Shown: positions 30,127 through 37,141 of the stretch, in pieces | Position numbering within the stretch: position 1 is the stretch's first letter | Layout of the letters: the number at the start of each line of letters is the position of its first letter | Source of the DNA: a virus | Virus record (IMG/VR): IMGVR_UViG_3300010430_000173 | Coordinates: 1-40,429 of that record | Direction: 5' to 3' (one strand) | DNA: 40,429 bases | Program-made: the position numbers and the translations under genes | Notes under the pieces: model-generated | What the model saw: only the letters and a program-made list of their open reading frames with translations | Told to the model about the DNA's origin: nothing | The model's database searches: none

Positions 30127-30461
30127 CCCTCACCTTCCAGCGTATCCAGCAGGGCCTTGAGTGCGGCCCGCTGCGTTTCTGTTTTGATGTCGCGGCCCGT
30201 CATCTGCATGACCGCTTCGAACACCTCGTCGTATTCAGACATCAGCGTTATGAGGTCGTCGCCCCGAGGCGCGAACTTCCCGCGCCACCAGTTGCCGACA
30301 ACGTCCTTGTGTTTCCGCATACGCTGGCAAATGCGCTGGACAGGGGCCGTCTGCCCTTCGTGCGCTCTTTGCAAAGCGAGGCTCACCACATGGGCAAGCG
30401 GTAGTTGTGCCGTCGCTACTGGCATTTTGTGTGACTTCTTGCGTTGCTGTCCGGAAGACAT
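30123..30461 (-). CDS. Helix-turn-helix protein in the CII position
   Basis: 112 residues. The middle (RICQRMRKHKDVVGNWWRGK FAPRGDDLITLMSEYDEVF EAVM) reads as a helix-turn-helix of the kind that tests a promoter-bound position and picks when to bind, followed by a helical C-terminus that may multimerise. Cro-proximal, second gene of the lytic operon, it occupies the lambda cII position. I placed the start at ATG 30461 because GGAG lies six bases upstream; longer starts at 30473 and 30491 lack a ribosome site. Activator role is inferred. Confidence 0.6.
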   Translation of the reverse strand: MSSGQQRKKSHKMPVATAQLPLAHVVSLALQRAHEGQTAPVQRICQRMRKHKDVVGNWWRGKFAPRGDDLITLMSEYDEVFEAVMQMTGRDIKTETQRAALKALLDTLEGEG

Positions 30462-30535
30462 CCGTTTCTCCATGCGCCATATTTGATGCATGGACGAGAC
30501 GCGCTGGAACGGCGCATCACAGGAGACTTACAGAC

Positions 30536-30661
30536 ATGAAGACCAGACACCGCAGACCCGAGGAACCCGAGCGCTTTGCAGAGCGCAATGGGAAGCCCGT
30601 GACGGTCGGAGTGCTGGCAGAGACAATCATGAAAAGAGTTCGGAAGCGCAGGCCCGAATAG
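30536..30661 (+). CDS. Short basic reading frame opposite the early operon (41 codons)
   Basis: Encodes a basic peptide (MKTRHRRPEEPERFAERNGK ... MKRVRKRRPE) with AGGAG ten bases before ATG 30536. It runs opposite to cro and the CII-position gene in the gap between them. A translated antisense peptide is possible, but the charged composition could also arise by chance. Confidence 0.35.
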   Translation: MKTRHRRPEEPERFAERNGKPVTVGVLAETIMKRVRKRRPE

Positions 30662-30686
30662 CCGCGCAAAATAAGGGGGCCGAGAC

Positions 30687-30716
30687 GGGCGACGATAAGG
30701 GGTACAATCGTCGCCC
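30687..30716. other. Strong perfect hairpin between cro and the CII-position gene
   Basis: GGGCGACGAT and ATCGTCGCCC form a perfect ten-base stem around a ten-base loop. No T-run follows on either strand, so it is not a plain intrinsic terminator. Its place, just after cro on the lytic transcript, is where lambdoid phages have nutR and tR1. A GCGCGT / ACGCGC hairpin follows near 30735-30755. The gap 30662-30803 otherwise holds no gene. Confidence 0.5.
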
Positions 30717-30803
30717 GCTCTGCTATGCGCGTGGGGAGCTACGCGCGCCTCCCGGTGGTCAGCCGGGGGGTTCATTTAACTGTCCTATCCGATTGGTGAA
30801 GCA

Positions 30804-31007
30804 TTACGCGGCCTCGCCACCCTCCGAGAAGAAATCGTTAGCCGTCACCGATCCATCGGTTGCCTCGATAATCTTCTGCATGGTTTCGCGACGAGGGATG
30901 CGAACGCCTTGGCGAAAGCGCCAGACGGATGACGGATCAACGTCGATCTTCGCAGCGAACTTTGCGCTGCTTATCCCCGCACTTGAAAGGTAGCTGTCCA
31001 AATCCAT
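30804..31007 (-). CDS. cro: Cro-like repressor
   Basis: 67 residues. DLDSYLSSAGISSAKFAAKI DVDPSSVWRFRQGVRIP is an HTH, and the end EATDGSVTANDFF is the typical close of YdaS/Cro-type phage repressors. It is divergent from the CI gene across 123 bases with no gene between them. It should turn down CI synthesis early in lytic growth. The start was set at ATG 31007 because the longer frame reads through the operator region. Confidence 0.87.
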   Translation of the reverse strand: MDLDSYLSSAGISSAKFAAKIDVDPSSVWRFRQGVRIPRRETMQKIIEATDGSVTANDFFSEGGEAA

Positions 31008-31130
31008 CGGTTTTCCAACCCTTGTGTTCCTGTAAGGTTTCCTATGTTTCCATATCGGCAACTTTTTGGCAACAAGAAATTTCCTAATGAGCACGTGCAT
31101 CCTGTTGTGGGGGTGTGGCAGTTTCCGCCC
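31008..31130. promoter_or_regulatory. CI/Cro operator-promoter region
   Basis: The 123-base divergent gap carries repeated GTTTCC at 31037-31042 and 31046-31051, and GGCAAC at 31057-31062 and 31068-31073 (11 bases apart). GTTTCC and GGCAAC reappear together in the promoter of the early plus operon near 32277-32293. Shared words in the two regions expected to be CI-controlled suggest operator half-sites. Promoter boxes here are not clear enough to place. Confidence 0.6.
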
Positions 31131-31841
31131 ATGAACGAGAGGGACAAGGAAATTGGAGCCAACGTTAGGCGGCTCCGGAAGGAATCCGGACTGACGCAAA
31201 GTCAGGTTGCCGAGGTGTTGGGCTATTCTTCCGACAACGGCCGCGCGACCATATCAAAGATAGAGTCGGGCCAGCAGGGGTTGAGCGGGGCACAGGCCGG
31301 GAGATTGGCGAAGCTATTTAAGTGCAATGTAAATGAAATTTTACCTAACGACAGTTCATCTCAGGTCACAGTTTCGCCATATTCATTCACTAAACCCGTA
31401 AAGATTGTTGGTGTTGTACAGGCGGGCCTATGGATGCCAGTAGAAGACACATTTGCAGACTCAGGTGAAACAGTCCGTGTTTCCGAGGATGCGTGTCCAG
31501 GCGACCGGGGATACTTCGCCCTCACCGTTCGTGGCACCAGTATGAATCTGAGGTTCCCGCCAGGTACGACCCTGCTTTGCTGCCCTCTTTCTCAATTCCC
31601 GGAACTCCGCGACGGTCTGTATGTAATCGTGCGGCGTTGTCGGCATGGCGACGCCGAGATAACCGTTAAGCGATATCAGGAAACCGAAGACGGGCGGTTC
31701 CTCATGCCAGAAACGTCTGACCCTAAATGGGCCGGCCCAGTCCGGTATGTTCCGGAAGATGAACGTGTCTTCGATGATGGTGGTATACCGACTATCGAAA
31801 TCGTCGCCGTCGTCGTGTCATCAATCCAGAAGCACGTTTAA
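31131..31841 (+). CDS. cI: CI-type prophage repressor with S24 self-cleavage domain
   Basis: 236 residues. The N-terminal HTH (residues 5-65: IGANVRRLRKESGLTQSQVA EVLG, ATISKIESGQQGL) is XRE type. The C-terminal S24 (LexA/CI) peptidase domain shows the Ala98-Gly99 cleavage site (VQAGLW), Ser137 (RGTSMNL) and Lys180 (ITVKRY). The Ser-Lys spacing of 43 equals that of lambda CI. Host RecA activation should trigger self-cleavage and induction. The start at ATG 31131 begins exactly at the HTH; a longer frame from 31044 would run through the operators. The ribosome site is weak, possibly leaderless. Confidence 0.93.
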   Translation: MNERDKEIGANVRRLRKESGLTQSQVAEVLGYSSDNGRATISKIESGQQGLSGAQAGRLAKLFKCNVNEILPNDSSSQVTVSPYSFTKPVKIVGVVQAGLWMPVEDTFADSGETVRVSEDACPGDRGYFALTVRGTSMNLRFPPGTTLLCCPLSQFPELRDGLYVIVRRCRHGDAEITVKRYQETEDGRFLMPETSDPKWAGPVRYVPEDERVFDDGGIPTIEIVAVVVSSIQKHV

Positions 31842-32324
31842 CCCAGTGTGTTCGTTGGTGGGATCCAGAGCGATCTGGGCATAGGACGAACTGCCCCGCT
31901 AATCTAGCGAAGGTTCGTCCCTAGCCTGAAGCGTGTTCGTCGGAGCCGACCGTCGCTTTCCAGGCGTTGAACTGCCATATCCCAGCGTTCAACCCGGTGA
32001 CTACTTAACGGAACCTGGGATCGGTCCCGGCGGCGAGGCTTTCACCTTTCGGACTGCCCTTGCGCTATCGCCGCGCCCCACAGTAGCGCGAATCGGAAAC
32101 ATCGCTGCCGTCGTCAGACCGACCGACGTTCCGCACCTTGCGTGCCGATAAGGCAACGCTCCCCATATATAGATTGCCAGACGAGCATTGCGCAAGCGGA
32201 AAAGAGAACATTCCGCGTACAAATGAAAAAAGTTTCCAATTTCGCAACTTTTTCAGTAGTCCGCTATTGACTTGTTGTTTCCGAAACGGCAACATGGTCT
32301 CCATCAACGCGATGGAGATACGCA
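31842..32324 (+). other. 480-base gap after the repressor: hairpins, no convincing gene
   Basis: The gap contains CCAG/CTGG (31865-31878), a nested stem GGACGAAC / GTTCGTCC (31884-31891 with 31913-31920) enclosing CGCTA/TAGCG, and GTTGAAC / GTTCAAC (31966-31972 with 31987-31993). A 72-codon plus frame from 31933 lacks a ribosome site and is proline-rich; two minus frames likewise lack starts with sites. AT content rises towards 32150-32290 where a promoter lies. It may hold a regulatory RNA or leader. Confidence 0.5.
32231..32295 (+). promoter_or_regulatory. Promoter of the early rightward operon with operator-like words
   Basis: TTGACT at 32267-32272 and CAACAT at 32290-32295 are spaced by 17 bases, a plausible sigma-70-type promoter with a good -35 box and a weak -10 box. 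The spacer contains GTTTCCGAAAC, a symmetric 11-mer, with another GTTTCC at 32232-32237. The repressor operators contain the same words, so CI control is likely. Confidence 0.6.
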
Positions 32325-32636
32325 ATGAACACCGCCTTCCAGGAAACCCTTCGCCAGATCGAAGAAGCCGACAAGGCCGCCTATTCCGACGCCGTGAAGC
32401 TGCGGAACCTGATGCGGGCCAAGGGCAAGCGCTGCAACACCCATCAAGCCGACGAATTCGTGCGGGCCAGCGAGACCAACCTCATGGCCAGGATCGACCA
32501 CGCGCGGAAACTTCTGGCTGCGATGGGCGGCCATGAAGGCCCGGCCCGATGCATCATCGGCACGGCGCAATGGATCATCTGCGCTGCTGAAACCGAACTG
32601 GAACGGCGCGCGGCTTTGGCTGCGGCGGCGGAGTGA
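32325..32636 (+). CDS. Helical hypothetical protein, first gene of the early plus operon
   Basis: 103 residues, almost entirely helical (FQETLRQIEEADKAAYSDAV KLRNLMRAKG; TNLMARIDHARKLLAAM). GGAG lies seven bases before ATG 32325, about 30 bases after the promoter's -10. Two cysteines only. No family recognised. It is likely expressed immediately after induction. Confidence 0.7.
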   Translation: MNTAFQETLRQIEEADKAAYSDAVKLRNLMRAKGKRCNTHQADEFVRASETNLMARIDHARKLLAAMGGHEGPARCIIGTAQWIICAAETELERRAALAAAAE

Positions 32637-32641
32637 TCGCC

Positions 32642-33145
32642 ATGAGCACCTATCTCAAACCCTGCCGAACCTGCCCTATGAAAAACGGATGCGCGCAACG
32701 CGACGAATTCCGCGAGCGCATCGCTGGTCTGGGCCTGCGGTCGGCAACATTCAATTGCGACATTCTGGCGAAGGAAATTCGCCCCGGTCGTCGCATCAAA
32801 ACCATGCAGACGGTTGCTCTAGATTTCGAAGACTACAACGATACGACACCGGTCAGGCGAGTCGTAAAGGCAACCATCATTGGCGGCGACGTCAGCCAGT
32901 TCGCGTGCGTCATCGATCCCGGCCAGATATCGGACGATCCCGACGACCATGCGGATGGCGTGGACCTTAGCCGCCTCCGTTTTCGCAAGAGCAAGAGCGT
33001 TTCCCGCATCACCGAATTCCTAGACGAGCCGGATCTACCGGTCTGCGATTTTGGAAACATCGTTCGTGACGGGAAGTGCGAACGCTTGGGCGAAGGGTAT
33101 TGCTGCAAAGAAGTCAGCGACGAACTGGCTGCGGCTGCGGAGTGA
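32642..33145 (+). CDS. Hypothetical protein with cysteine-rich N-terminus
   Basis: 167 residues. Residues 1-45 hold several cysteines (PCRTCPMKNGC, NCDILA) that may bind a metal. A beta-rich domain follows (IKTMQTVALDFEDYNDTTPV RRVVKATIIGGD). The end (CDFGNIVRDGKCERLGEGYC CKEV) carries a second cysteine cluster. ATG 32642 follows GGAG within the previous stop (GCGGAGTGATCGCCATG). Possibly two zinc-binding clusters around a beta domain. Unknown function. Confidence 0.65.
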   Translation: MSTYLKPCRTCPMKNGCAQRDEFRERIAGLGLRSATFNCDILAKEIRPGRRIKTMQTVALDFEDYNDTTPVRRVVKATIIGGDVSQFACVIDPGQISDDPDDHADGVDLSRLRFRKSKSVSRITEFLDEPDLPVCDFGNIVRDGKCERLGEGYCCKEVSDELAAAAE

Positions 33146-33150
33146 TGGCG

Positions 33151-33480
33151 ATGCAAGCGACACGCGCAAGTTTCCTGACCGTCACGCAGAGTTTCAATCT
33201 GAACTTGGCATGCAAGCCCGTCGCAGCGGCTTACGGCAATGTCTACCTTGTCGGCAGCGTAATGGATCGCCGCGACTACAGGGACGTCGATTTGCGCACG
33301 ATCCTGGCTGATGACGAGTTCGATGCGCACTTTGCCCTCCGTCCCGTTTTGGATCTGGTCAACACCGCTGTTTCGACGTGGCTGACCGAACGGACCGGGC
33401 TGCCGATTGATTTCCAAATTCAACGCATGACGGACGCCAACCGGGAATTCCTCGGGCCACGCTCGGCGTGCGGAATCTAA
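33151..33480 (+). CDS. Nucleotidyltransferase-fold protein
   Basis: 109 residues. The signature GS (35-36) followed by Asp45-x-Asp47 (YLVGSVMDRRDYRDVDLRT) and a later Asp87 strand (LPIDFQIQRM) is that of the pol-beta-like nucleotidyltransferase superfamily, which transfers nucleotides to proteins, RNA or small molecules. Small solitary NTases occur in phages and toxin-antitoxin pairs; a HEPN or kinase partner is not visible nearby. ATG 33151 is favoured by a GGAG eight bases upstream; ATG 33145 is possible. The target is unknown. Confidence 0.6.
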   Translation: MQATRASFLTVTQSFNLNLACKPVAAAYGNVYLVGSVMDRRDYRDVDLRTILADDEFDAHFALRPVLDLVNTAVSTWLTERTGLPIDFQIQRMTDANREFLGPRSACGI

Positions 33481-33496
33481 TGGCGGAGTAACGGAC

Positions 33497-33841
33497 ATGG
33501 CCAGGACCCACACCATGCAAGTCACCGTTGAACTACTTCACCCCAGCGCGGCGAGGGAGGTCCATTTGGATGTGGAATACAAATTCTCGTCCGGTTCGTC
33601 CGACTACTTCTCCGGTTCTCTCGGGGCGTGGCTTCCGGGCGATCCGGCAGAGGTCGAGATCGAACACATCTACTGGCCGCACACCCGCCCGGCCACGCCG
33701 GAAGAACGCAAGCGCCTCGGCTGCGCGCGGGTCGATGACCAACACGACGTTCTGCTCATGCTGCCGGATGACATCTATCAGGCGATTGAGGAAGAGGTCG
33801 CGGAAAGACACGTCGATGAACCCGACTGCGACGACTACTGA
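33497..33841 (+). CDS. Hypothetical protein
   Basis: 114 residues, beta-rich start (TMQVTVELLHPSAAREVHLD VEYKF), a middle EVEIEHIYWPHTRPATPEER, and an acidic end (VDEPDCDDY). GGAG with eight-base spacing precedes ATG 33497. No family recognised. Confidence 0.65.
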   Translation: MARTHTMQVTVELLHPSAAREVHLDVEYKFSSGSSDYFSGSLGAWLPGDPAEVEIEHIYWPHTRPATPEERKRLGCARVDDQHDVLLMLPDDIYQAIEEEVAERHVDEPDCDDY

Positions 33842-33869
33842 GCGCCGCTGAATAACGGAGATAACTATC

Positions 33870-34109
33870 ATGTACAGCTACCTTTCGCACAGCATCAACG
33901 CCACGACGGACCTGGAAGGGGCCGCGCATTGGCATGACAACAATCGGGGCGGCGAACCCATTAGCCACGCCAAGGTTAGCAAGGGCTTTTGCGATCTGAC
34001 GGTTTCTGGTCACCCGAGCGACCTGCGCCGCCTCGCCGCAGCCTGCATCGAAGCGGCGGAAAAGGGCGAGGCCCTGGAAGCGGAACATGCTCCCCAGGCT
34101 GCGGAATAA
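33870..34109 (+). CDS. Small hypothetical protein
   Basis: 79 residues: YLSHSINATTDLEGAAHWHD NN, a short beta unit (KVSKGFCDLTVSGHPSDL) and a helical alanine-rich end. GGAG precedes ATG 33870. The C-terminal AAE motif and GCGGAATAA stop recall two other genes of this operon. Function unknown. Confidence 0.65.
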   Translation: MYSYLSHSINATTDLEGAAHWHDNNRGGEPISHAKVSKGFCDLTVSGHPSDLRRLAAACIEAAEKGEALEAEHAPQAAE

Positions 34110-34120
34110 GGGGAAGACAG

Positions 34121-34387
34121 ATGAGCGGATACACAAAAGAACAGGTGTCTCGGATCGTTGGACGGGCGACAGGCGGCTCTGACGGTCTGCGCGAAGAAAA
34201 CGCCGCGCTCAAGGCTGACGTGGCGGAACTGGTGGGGGCGCTGCGGAAGATAAGCCGCACGCCAGCGAAGCCGTTCCCTGATCCAGGCGCCCACTCATGG
34301 GAAGCGTTCGCCAAGGCTGTGTTTACCGCTTGGCGGGACATCCAAAACGAAACGCGCGCCATCCTCGCCAAGCACGGGGGCAAGTGA
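34121..34387 (+). CDS. Small coiled-coil hypothetical protein
   Basis: 88 residues. It has a helical leucine-bearing centre (DGLREENAALKADVAELVGA LRKI) typical of a short coiled coil, then SWEAFAKAVFTAWRDIQNET. The ATG at 34121 follows GGGGAAG; the longer frame overlaps the previous gene. Its stop overlaps the next start (TGATG). Confidence 0.65.
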   Translation: MSGYTKEQVSRIVGRATGGSDGLREENAALKADVAELVGALRKISRTPAKPFPDPGAHSWEAFAKAVFTAWRDIQNETRAILAKHGGK

Positions 34388-34545
34388 TGCGCGACGAACC
34401 CCGCTACTCCGGCTTCAAGCGGTTCTTGGCCGTGCTGGCGATCGCAATCATCATCACCCACTGGCCGTTCATTCTGAACGACTGGGGATGGATCGACCTG
34501 CCGGGCTTCGTCATGCGCGCAATTGACGTGGAGTTGGGACGATGA
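34387..34545 (+). CDS. Small membrane protein (52 codons)
   Basis: Basic start (MRDEPRYSGFKRF), one hydrophobic helix (LAVLAIAIIITHWPFIL), then a Trp-containing segment (NDWGWIDLPGF) and a short end. ATG overlaps the previous stop (TGATG) and the stop overlaps the next ATG (ATGA). Function unknown. Confidence 0.7.
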   Translation: MRDEPRYSGFKRFLAVLAIAIIITHWPFILNDWGWIDLPGFVMRAIDVELGR

Positions 34546-34895
34546 CCGCTCCCCGCCTCACGGCTCACCCGCGCCCCGGCTATTTCCAGATGCGTCTGGT
34601 CAAGGGTGGCCCCTTCGTCGCGGCGCGGATACACCGGCCCTGCCAATGCACGGTCAACGGTCCGGCGGAACACGACTGGAAGAATACCTGCGACCGGCAC
34701 CGGCCGCTCTGCGCGACCATCGACGGCAAGCCTGCCGATATCTGGCGCGTCTGGACCTACGGCAAGGAAATCGACCGCGCCGACTACGAATACCTCGCGG
34801 GCGTCGCCGACTGGTCCCGCACCTATGCCCCGGAAATGCCCGAGGCTAACCCCCGGATGCGCGTCGATCTGAACGCGATCCCGAGCATCTTCTAG
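34542..34895 (+). CDS. Conserved small phage protein
   Basis: 117 residues. The stretch GYFQMRLVKGGPFVAARIHR PCQC and DIWRVWTYGKEIDRADYEYL is a pattern I have seen in many phage proteins of unknown role encoded near recombination genes. A short cysteine pair (CQCTV, TCDRHRPLC) could bind metal. ATG 34542 overlaps the membrane gene by ATGA. Confidence 0.7.
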   Translation: MTAPRLTAHPRPGYFQMRLVKGGPFVAARIHRPCQCTVNGPAEHDWKNTCDRHRPLCATIDGKPADIWRVWTYGKEIDRADYEYLAGVADWSRTYAPEMPEANPRMRVDLNAIPSIF

Positions 34896-34911
34896 GAAGG
34901 AGACGACCACC

Positions 34912-35667
34912 ATGAGTGCAGCAGAAGAGATTGCCGGCAACGAACTGCCCCAGATGGGCCATAACCTGCCGTCCGACCCCGTCGAGGCCCTGCGCCTTCA
35001 ACTGGCCGACAAGAACAGCGACCTGACCGCCCGGCGCGACGAATTGCTGGAAGGCGTCAAGCGCGCGCCGGCGACGATCTTGGACCAGGAAACCGCCGAG
35101 AAGGTCGCCGCCTTCACCAAGCAATTGAAGGGCGCCCGGAAACTGGGCGAGGACCGGCGCAAGGCCGACAAGGAACCGCATCTCGAAGCGTGCCGAACCG
35201 TCGATACCTTCTACAAGGGCCTCATCGATCCGCTGCAGCAATCCGCCGCGACCTTGGAGGGCCGCCTGACCGTTTACCAGAAGATGGTAGCAGAGCGGGA
35301 ACGTCAGCGCCGCGAGGAAGAAGAGCGCAAGGCCGCCGAGGAAGCGGCCGCCCGCGAAGCGGCGATGCGGAACGAGGAAGACCTGGAAGCCGCCATCGCC
35401 GCCGAGGAACACGCCAAGGCCGCCAGCCAGGCCGTACAGGCCCCGGTTACGGAGTTGGGCCGGGTCACGGGCGACTACGGCGTCAACAGCAGCCTGCGCA
35501 CCTTCTGGGCGTTCGAGATCACGGGCCCCGTCGATCTGGATGCGCTGCGCCCCTACATCGACGCCGCCGCCATCGAGAAGGCGATCCGGGCGGCCATCAA
35601 GGACGGCGTCCGGGATCCGGCGATCCGCGGCGTCCGCATTTTCCGCGACAGCAAGGCCCAGGTCTGA
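34912..35667 (+). CDS. Coiled-coil phage protein upstream of RecT
   Basis: 251 residues. The middle (residues about 90-170) is a long charged coiled coil (VYQKMVAERERQRREEEERK), and the C-terminal part GDYGVNSSLRTFWAFEITGP VDLDALRPYIDAAAIEKAIR is well ordered. It is encoded just ahead of recT with a good GGAAGGAG site. Proteins of this layout often accompany RecT in alphaproteobacterial phages and may aid DNA handling. No catalytic motifs are seen. Confidence 0.7.
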   Translation: MSAAEEIAGNELPQMGHNLPSDPVEALRLQLADKNSDLTARRDELLEGVKRAPATILDQETAEKVAAFTKQLKGARKLGEDRRKADKEPHLEACRTVDTFYKGLIDPLQQSAATLEGRLTVYQKMVAERERQRREEEERKAAEEAAAREAAMRNEEDLEAAIAAEEHAKAASQAVQAPVTELGRVTGDYGVNSSLRTFWAFEITGPVDLDALRPYIDAAAIEKAIRAAIKDGVRDPAIRGVRIFRDSKAQV

Positions 35668-35703
35668 CCGACCCCGACCCTCACCACACGAAAGGAATCA
35701 ATC

Positions 35704-36939
35704 ATGTCCGGCAACGTCGCCACCCTCACCAATACCGACGAGATGCAGCAGCGCATCGCGTCGAAGATCGATCCTGCCGCTGGCAACGGCATGGCCATGA
35801 CGCAACTGCAGGGCGGGGCAACCTTCCTGCCGACGACCGCGGCGGAGGCGATGGAATTCTCAAAGATGATGTCGATCTCCGGCATCATGGTCCGCAAGCA
35901 TTTTCGCAACCACCCCGGCGCCTGCCTCGGCATGGTGATGCAGGCCATGCGCTGGGGCATGGACCCCTTCGCTGTCGCCAACAAAACCTATCTGGTCAAG
36001 AATCGCGATGGCGACGAACAAATCGCTTTCGAGGCGCAACTGATTACGGCGGTCCTGAACACCCGAGCGCCGATCAAGGGGCGGATCAAATACGAGTTCA
36101 GCGGCGACGGCGACAACAAGCGGTGCCGCGCCTATGCACACCTGGCGGAAGTCGACGAAGATCCGGTTGAGGCATGGTCGCCGCCGTTGGGCCAGATCCA
36201 CCCCAAGAACTCCCCGCTTTGGAAATCGGACCCGGAGCAGCAGCTTTGCTACTACACGTCCCGGCTTCTGGCCCGCCGTCATTTCCCGGAAGTCCTGCTC
36301 GGCGTCTATGACCCGGACGAATTGCAGGATGTCGGCAATTATCGCGCCACGGCGGACGGCCGCACGGAAGCGATCCCGCCCCGCCCGACCCGCGCCGACT
36401 TCCAGGAAGTCGAGGAAGCCGAGGAATCGCCCGACCCGTTCCGCATGGTCGATCGCTTCGGCGAGATCATCGCCGATGATATCGACGGGCGCCGCTTCGC
36501 CGGCATGATCCTGCAGCAGTTGGACCAATGCGGCACCGCTGTCGAAATCGAGACGGTGACGGAAGCGAACAGCGACGACATCCAGCGCCTGGACGAGCAC
36601 CAGCGCAACAACATGGAGGAAGGCCTGCGGGCGGCCAATGCGCGCCTGCGCAGCACCGCCAAGGCGACGGGCGCCTACCCGACCGGCACCGCTTACGAGG
36701 ACGCCGAGGAAGCCGTGCAGGAAGCGGAGACGCCCAGCCAGCAGGACGGACCGGCAAACGACGACCCCATGGTCACGATCGCCAACACGGTTGCTGCGAA
36801 GGGCACCAAGGCCCTGGACGGATGGTTCAAGAAGAACGCCGAGGGTCTGGAGTCCGACTGGATGAAGCGGCACGAGAAGGCGTTGCGCGTCAAAGCCGCA
36901 GCGGCCGACGGGCGCCAGGACCAGCCCTCCATGGTCTGA
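35704..36939 (+). CDS. recT: RecT-family single-strand annealing protein
   Basis: 411 residues. The core PGACLGMVMQAMRWGMDPFA VANKTYLV, EQIAFEAQLITAVLNTRAPI, and NSPLWKSDPEQQLCYYTSRL LARRHFPEVLLGVYDPDE are the conserved RecT/Bet signatures. The extra C-terminal 150 residues are acidic and helical, ending with a basic tail. It binds ssDNA, anneals complementary strands and promotes phage recombination. AAAGGA precedes ATG 35704. No nuclease of the RecE, YqaJ or lambda Exo type is found nearby, so a partner must be supplied otherwise or by one of the unknown genes. Confidence 0.9.
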   Translation: MSGNVATLTNTDEMQQRIASKIDPAAGNGMAMTQLQGGATFLPTTAAEAMEFSKMMSISGIMVRKHFRNHPGACLGMVMQAMRWGMDPFAVANKTYLVKNRDGDEQIAFEAQLITAVLNTRAPIKGRIKYEFSGDGDNKRCRAYAHLAEVDEDPVEAWSPPLGQIHPKNSPLWKSDPEQQLCYYTSRLLARRHFPEVLLGVYDPDELQDVGNYRATADGRTEAIPPRPTRADFQEVEEAEESPDPFRMVDRFGEIIADDIDGRRFAGMILQQLDQCGTAVEIETVTEANSDDIQRLDEHQRNNMEEGLRAANARLRSTAKATGAYPTGTAYEDAEEAVQEAETPSQQDGPANDDPMVTIANTVAAKGTKALDGWFKKNAEGLESDWMKRHEKALRVKAAAADGRQDQPSMV

Positions 36940-36959
36940 CCCCTCCCCACGGGCTCAAG

Positions 36960-37135
36960 CCCCCGTTGCCGGGACCTGGAAACAGGTGGCCCGGCTTCTG
37001 GGGTGCAGGCCCCAAGGGCCTTTGACAAGGGACCTTCCCGACAATGGAGGGTGACATGCAACAGGCGGGAGAAAGCCCCGCAACCCGGCACGACCGGGGG
37101 AGCCGGTGGAAGCCCGGCGACTTATGAGAAGGAGC
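36960..37135 (+). ncRNA. Densely structured leader between recT and the next gene
   Basis: Five consecutive perfect hairpins lie in about 170 bases: GCCGGG-ACCTG-GAAA-CAGGT-GG-CCCGGC (36968-36995, GNRA-type tetraloop); TGGGG/CCCCA (36999-37014); GCGGG/CCCGC near 37075-37090; CCCGG-CACGA-CCGGG; and GCCGG-TGGAAGC-CCGGC near 37115. The next start (GTG 37142) lies right after AAGGAG. No gene is visible. A leader RNA, small ncRNA or terminator/attenuator cluster is likely; family unknown. Confidence 0.45.
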
Positions 37136-37141
37136 GAGACA

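Noticed and set aside
31933-32151. 72-codon plus frame after the repressor
   Set aside because: GTG start with no ribosome site, proline-rich, and overlaps hairpins; not supported as a gene.
32001-32222. 73-codon minus frame in the gap after the repressor
   Set aside because: No ribosome site and no family features; runs opposite to the early promoter region.
35190-36170. 326-codon plus-strand frame overlapping recT
   Set aside because: It is in another frame of recT and its coiled-coil neighbour; very Arg/Gly/Pro-rich and unlike a protein.
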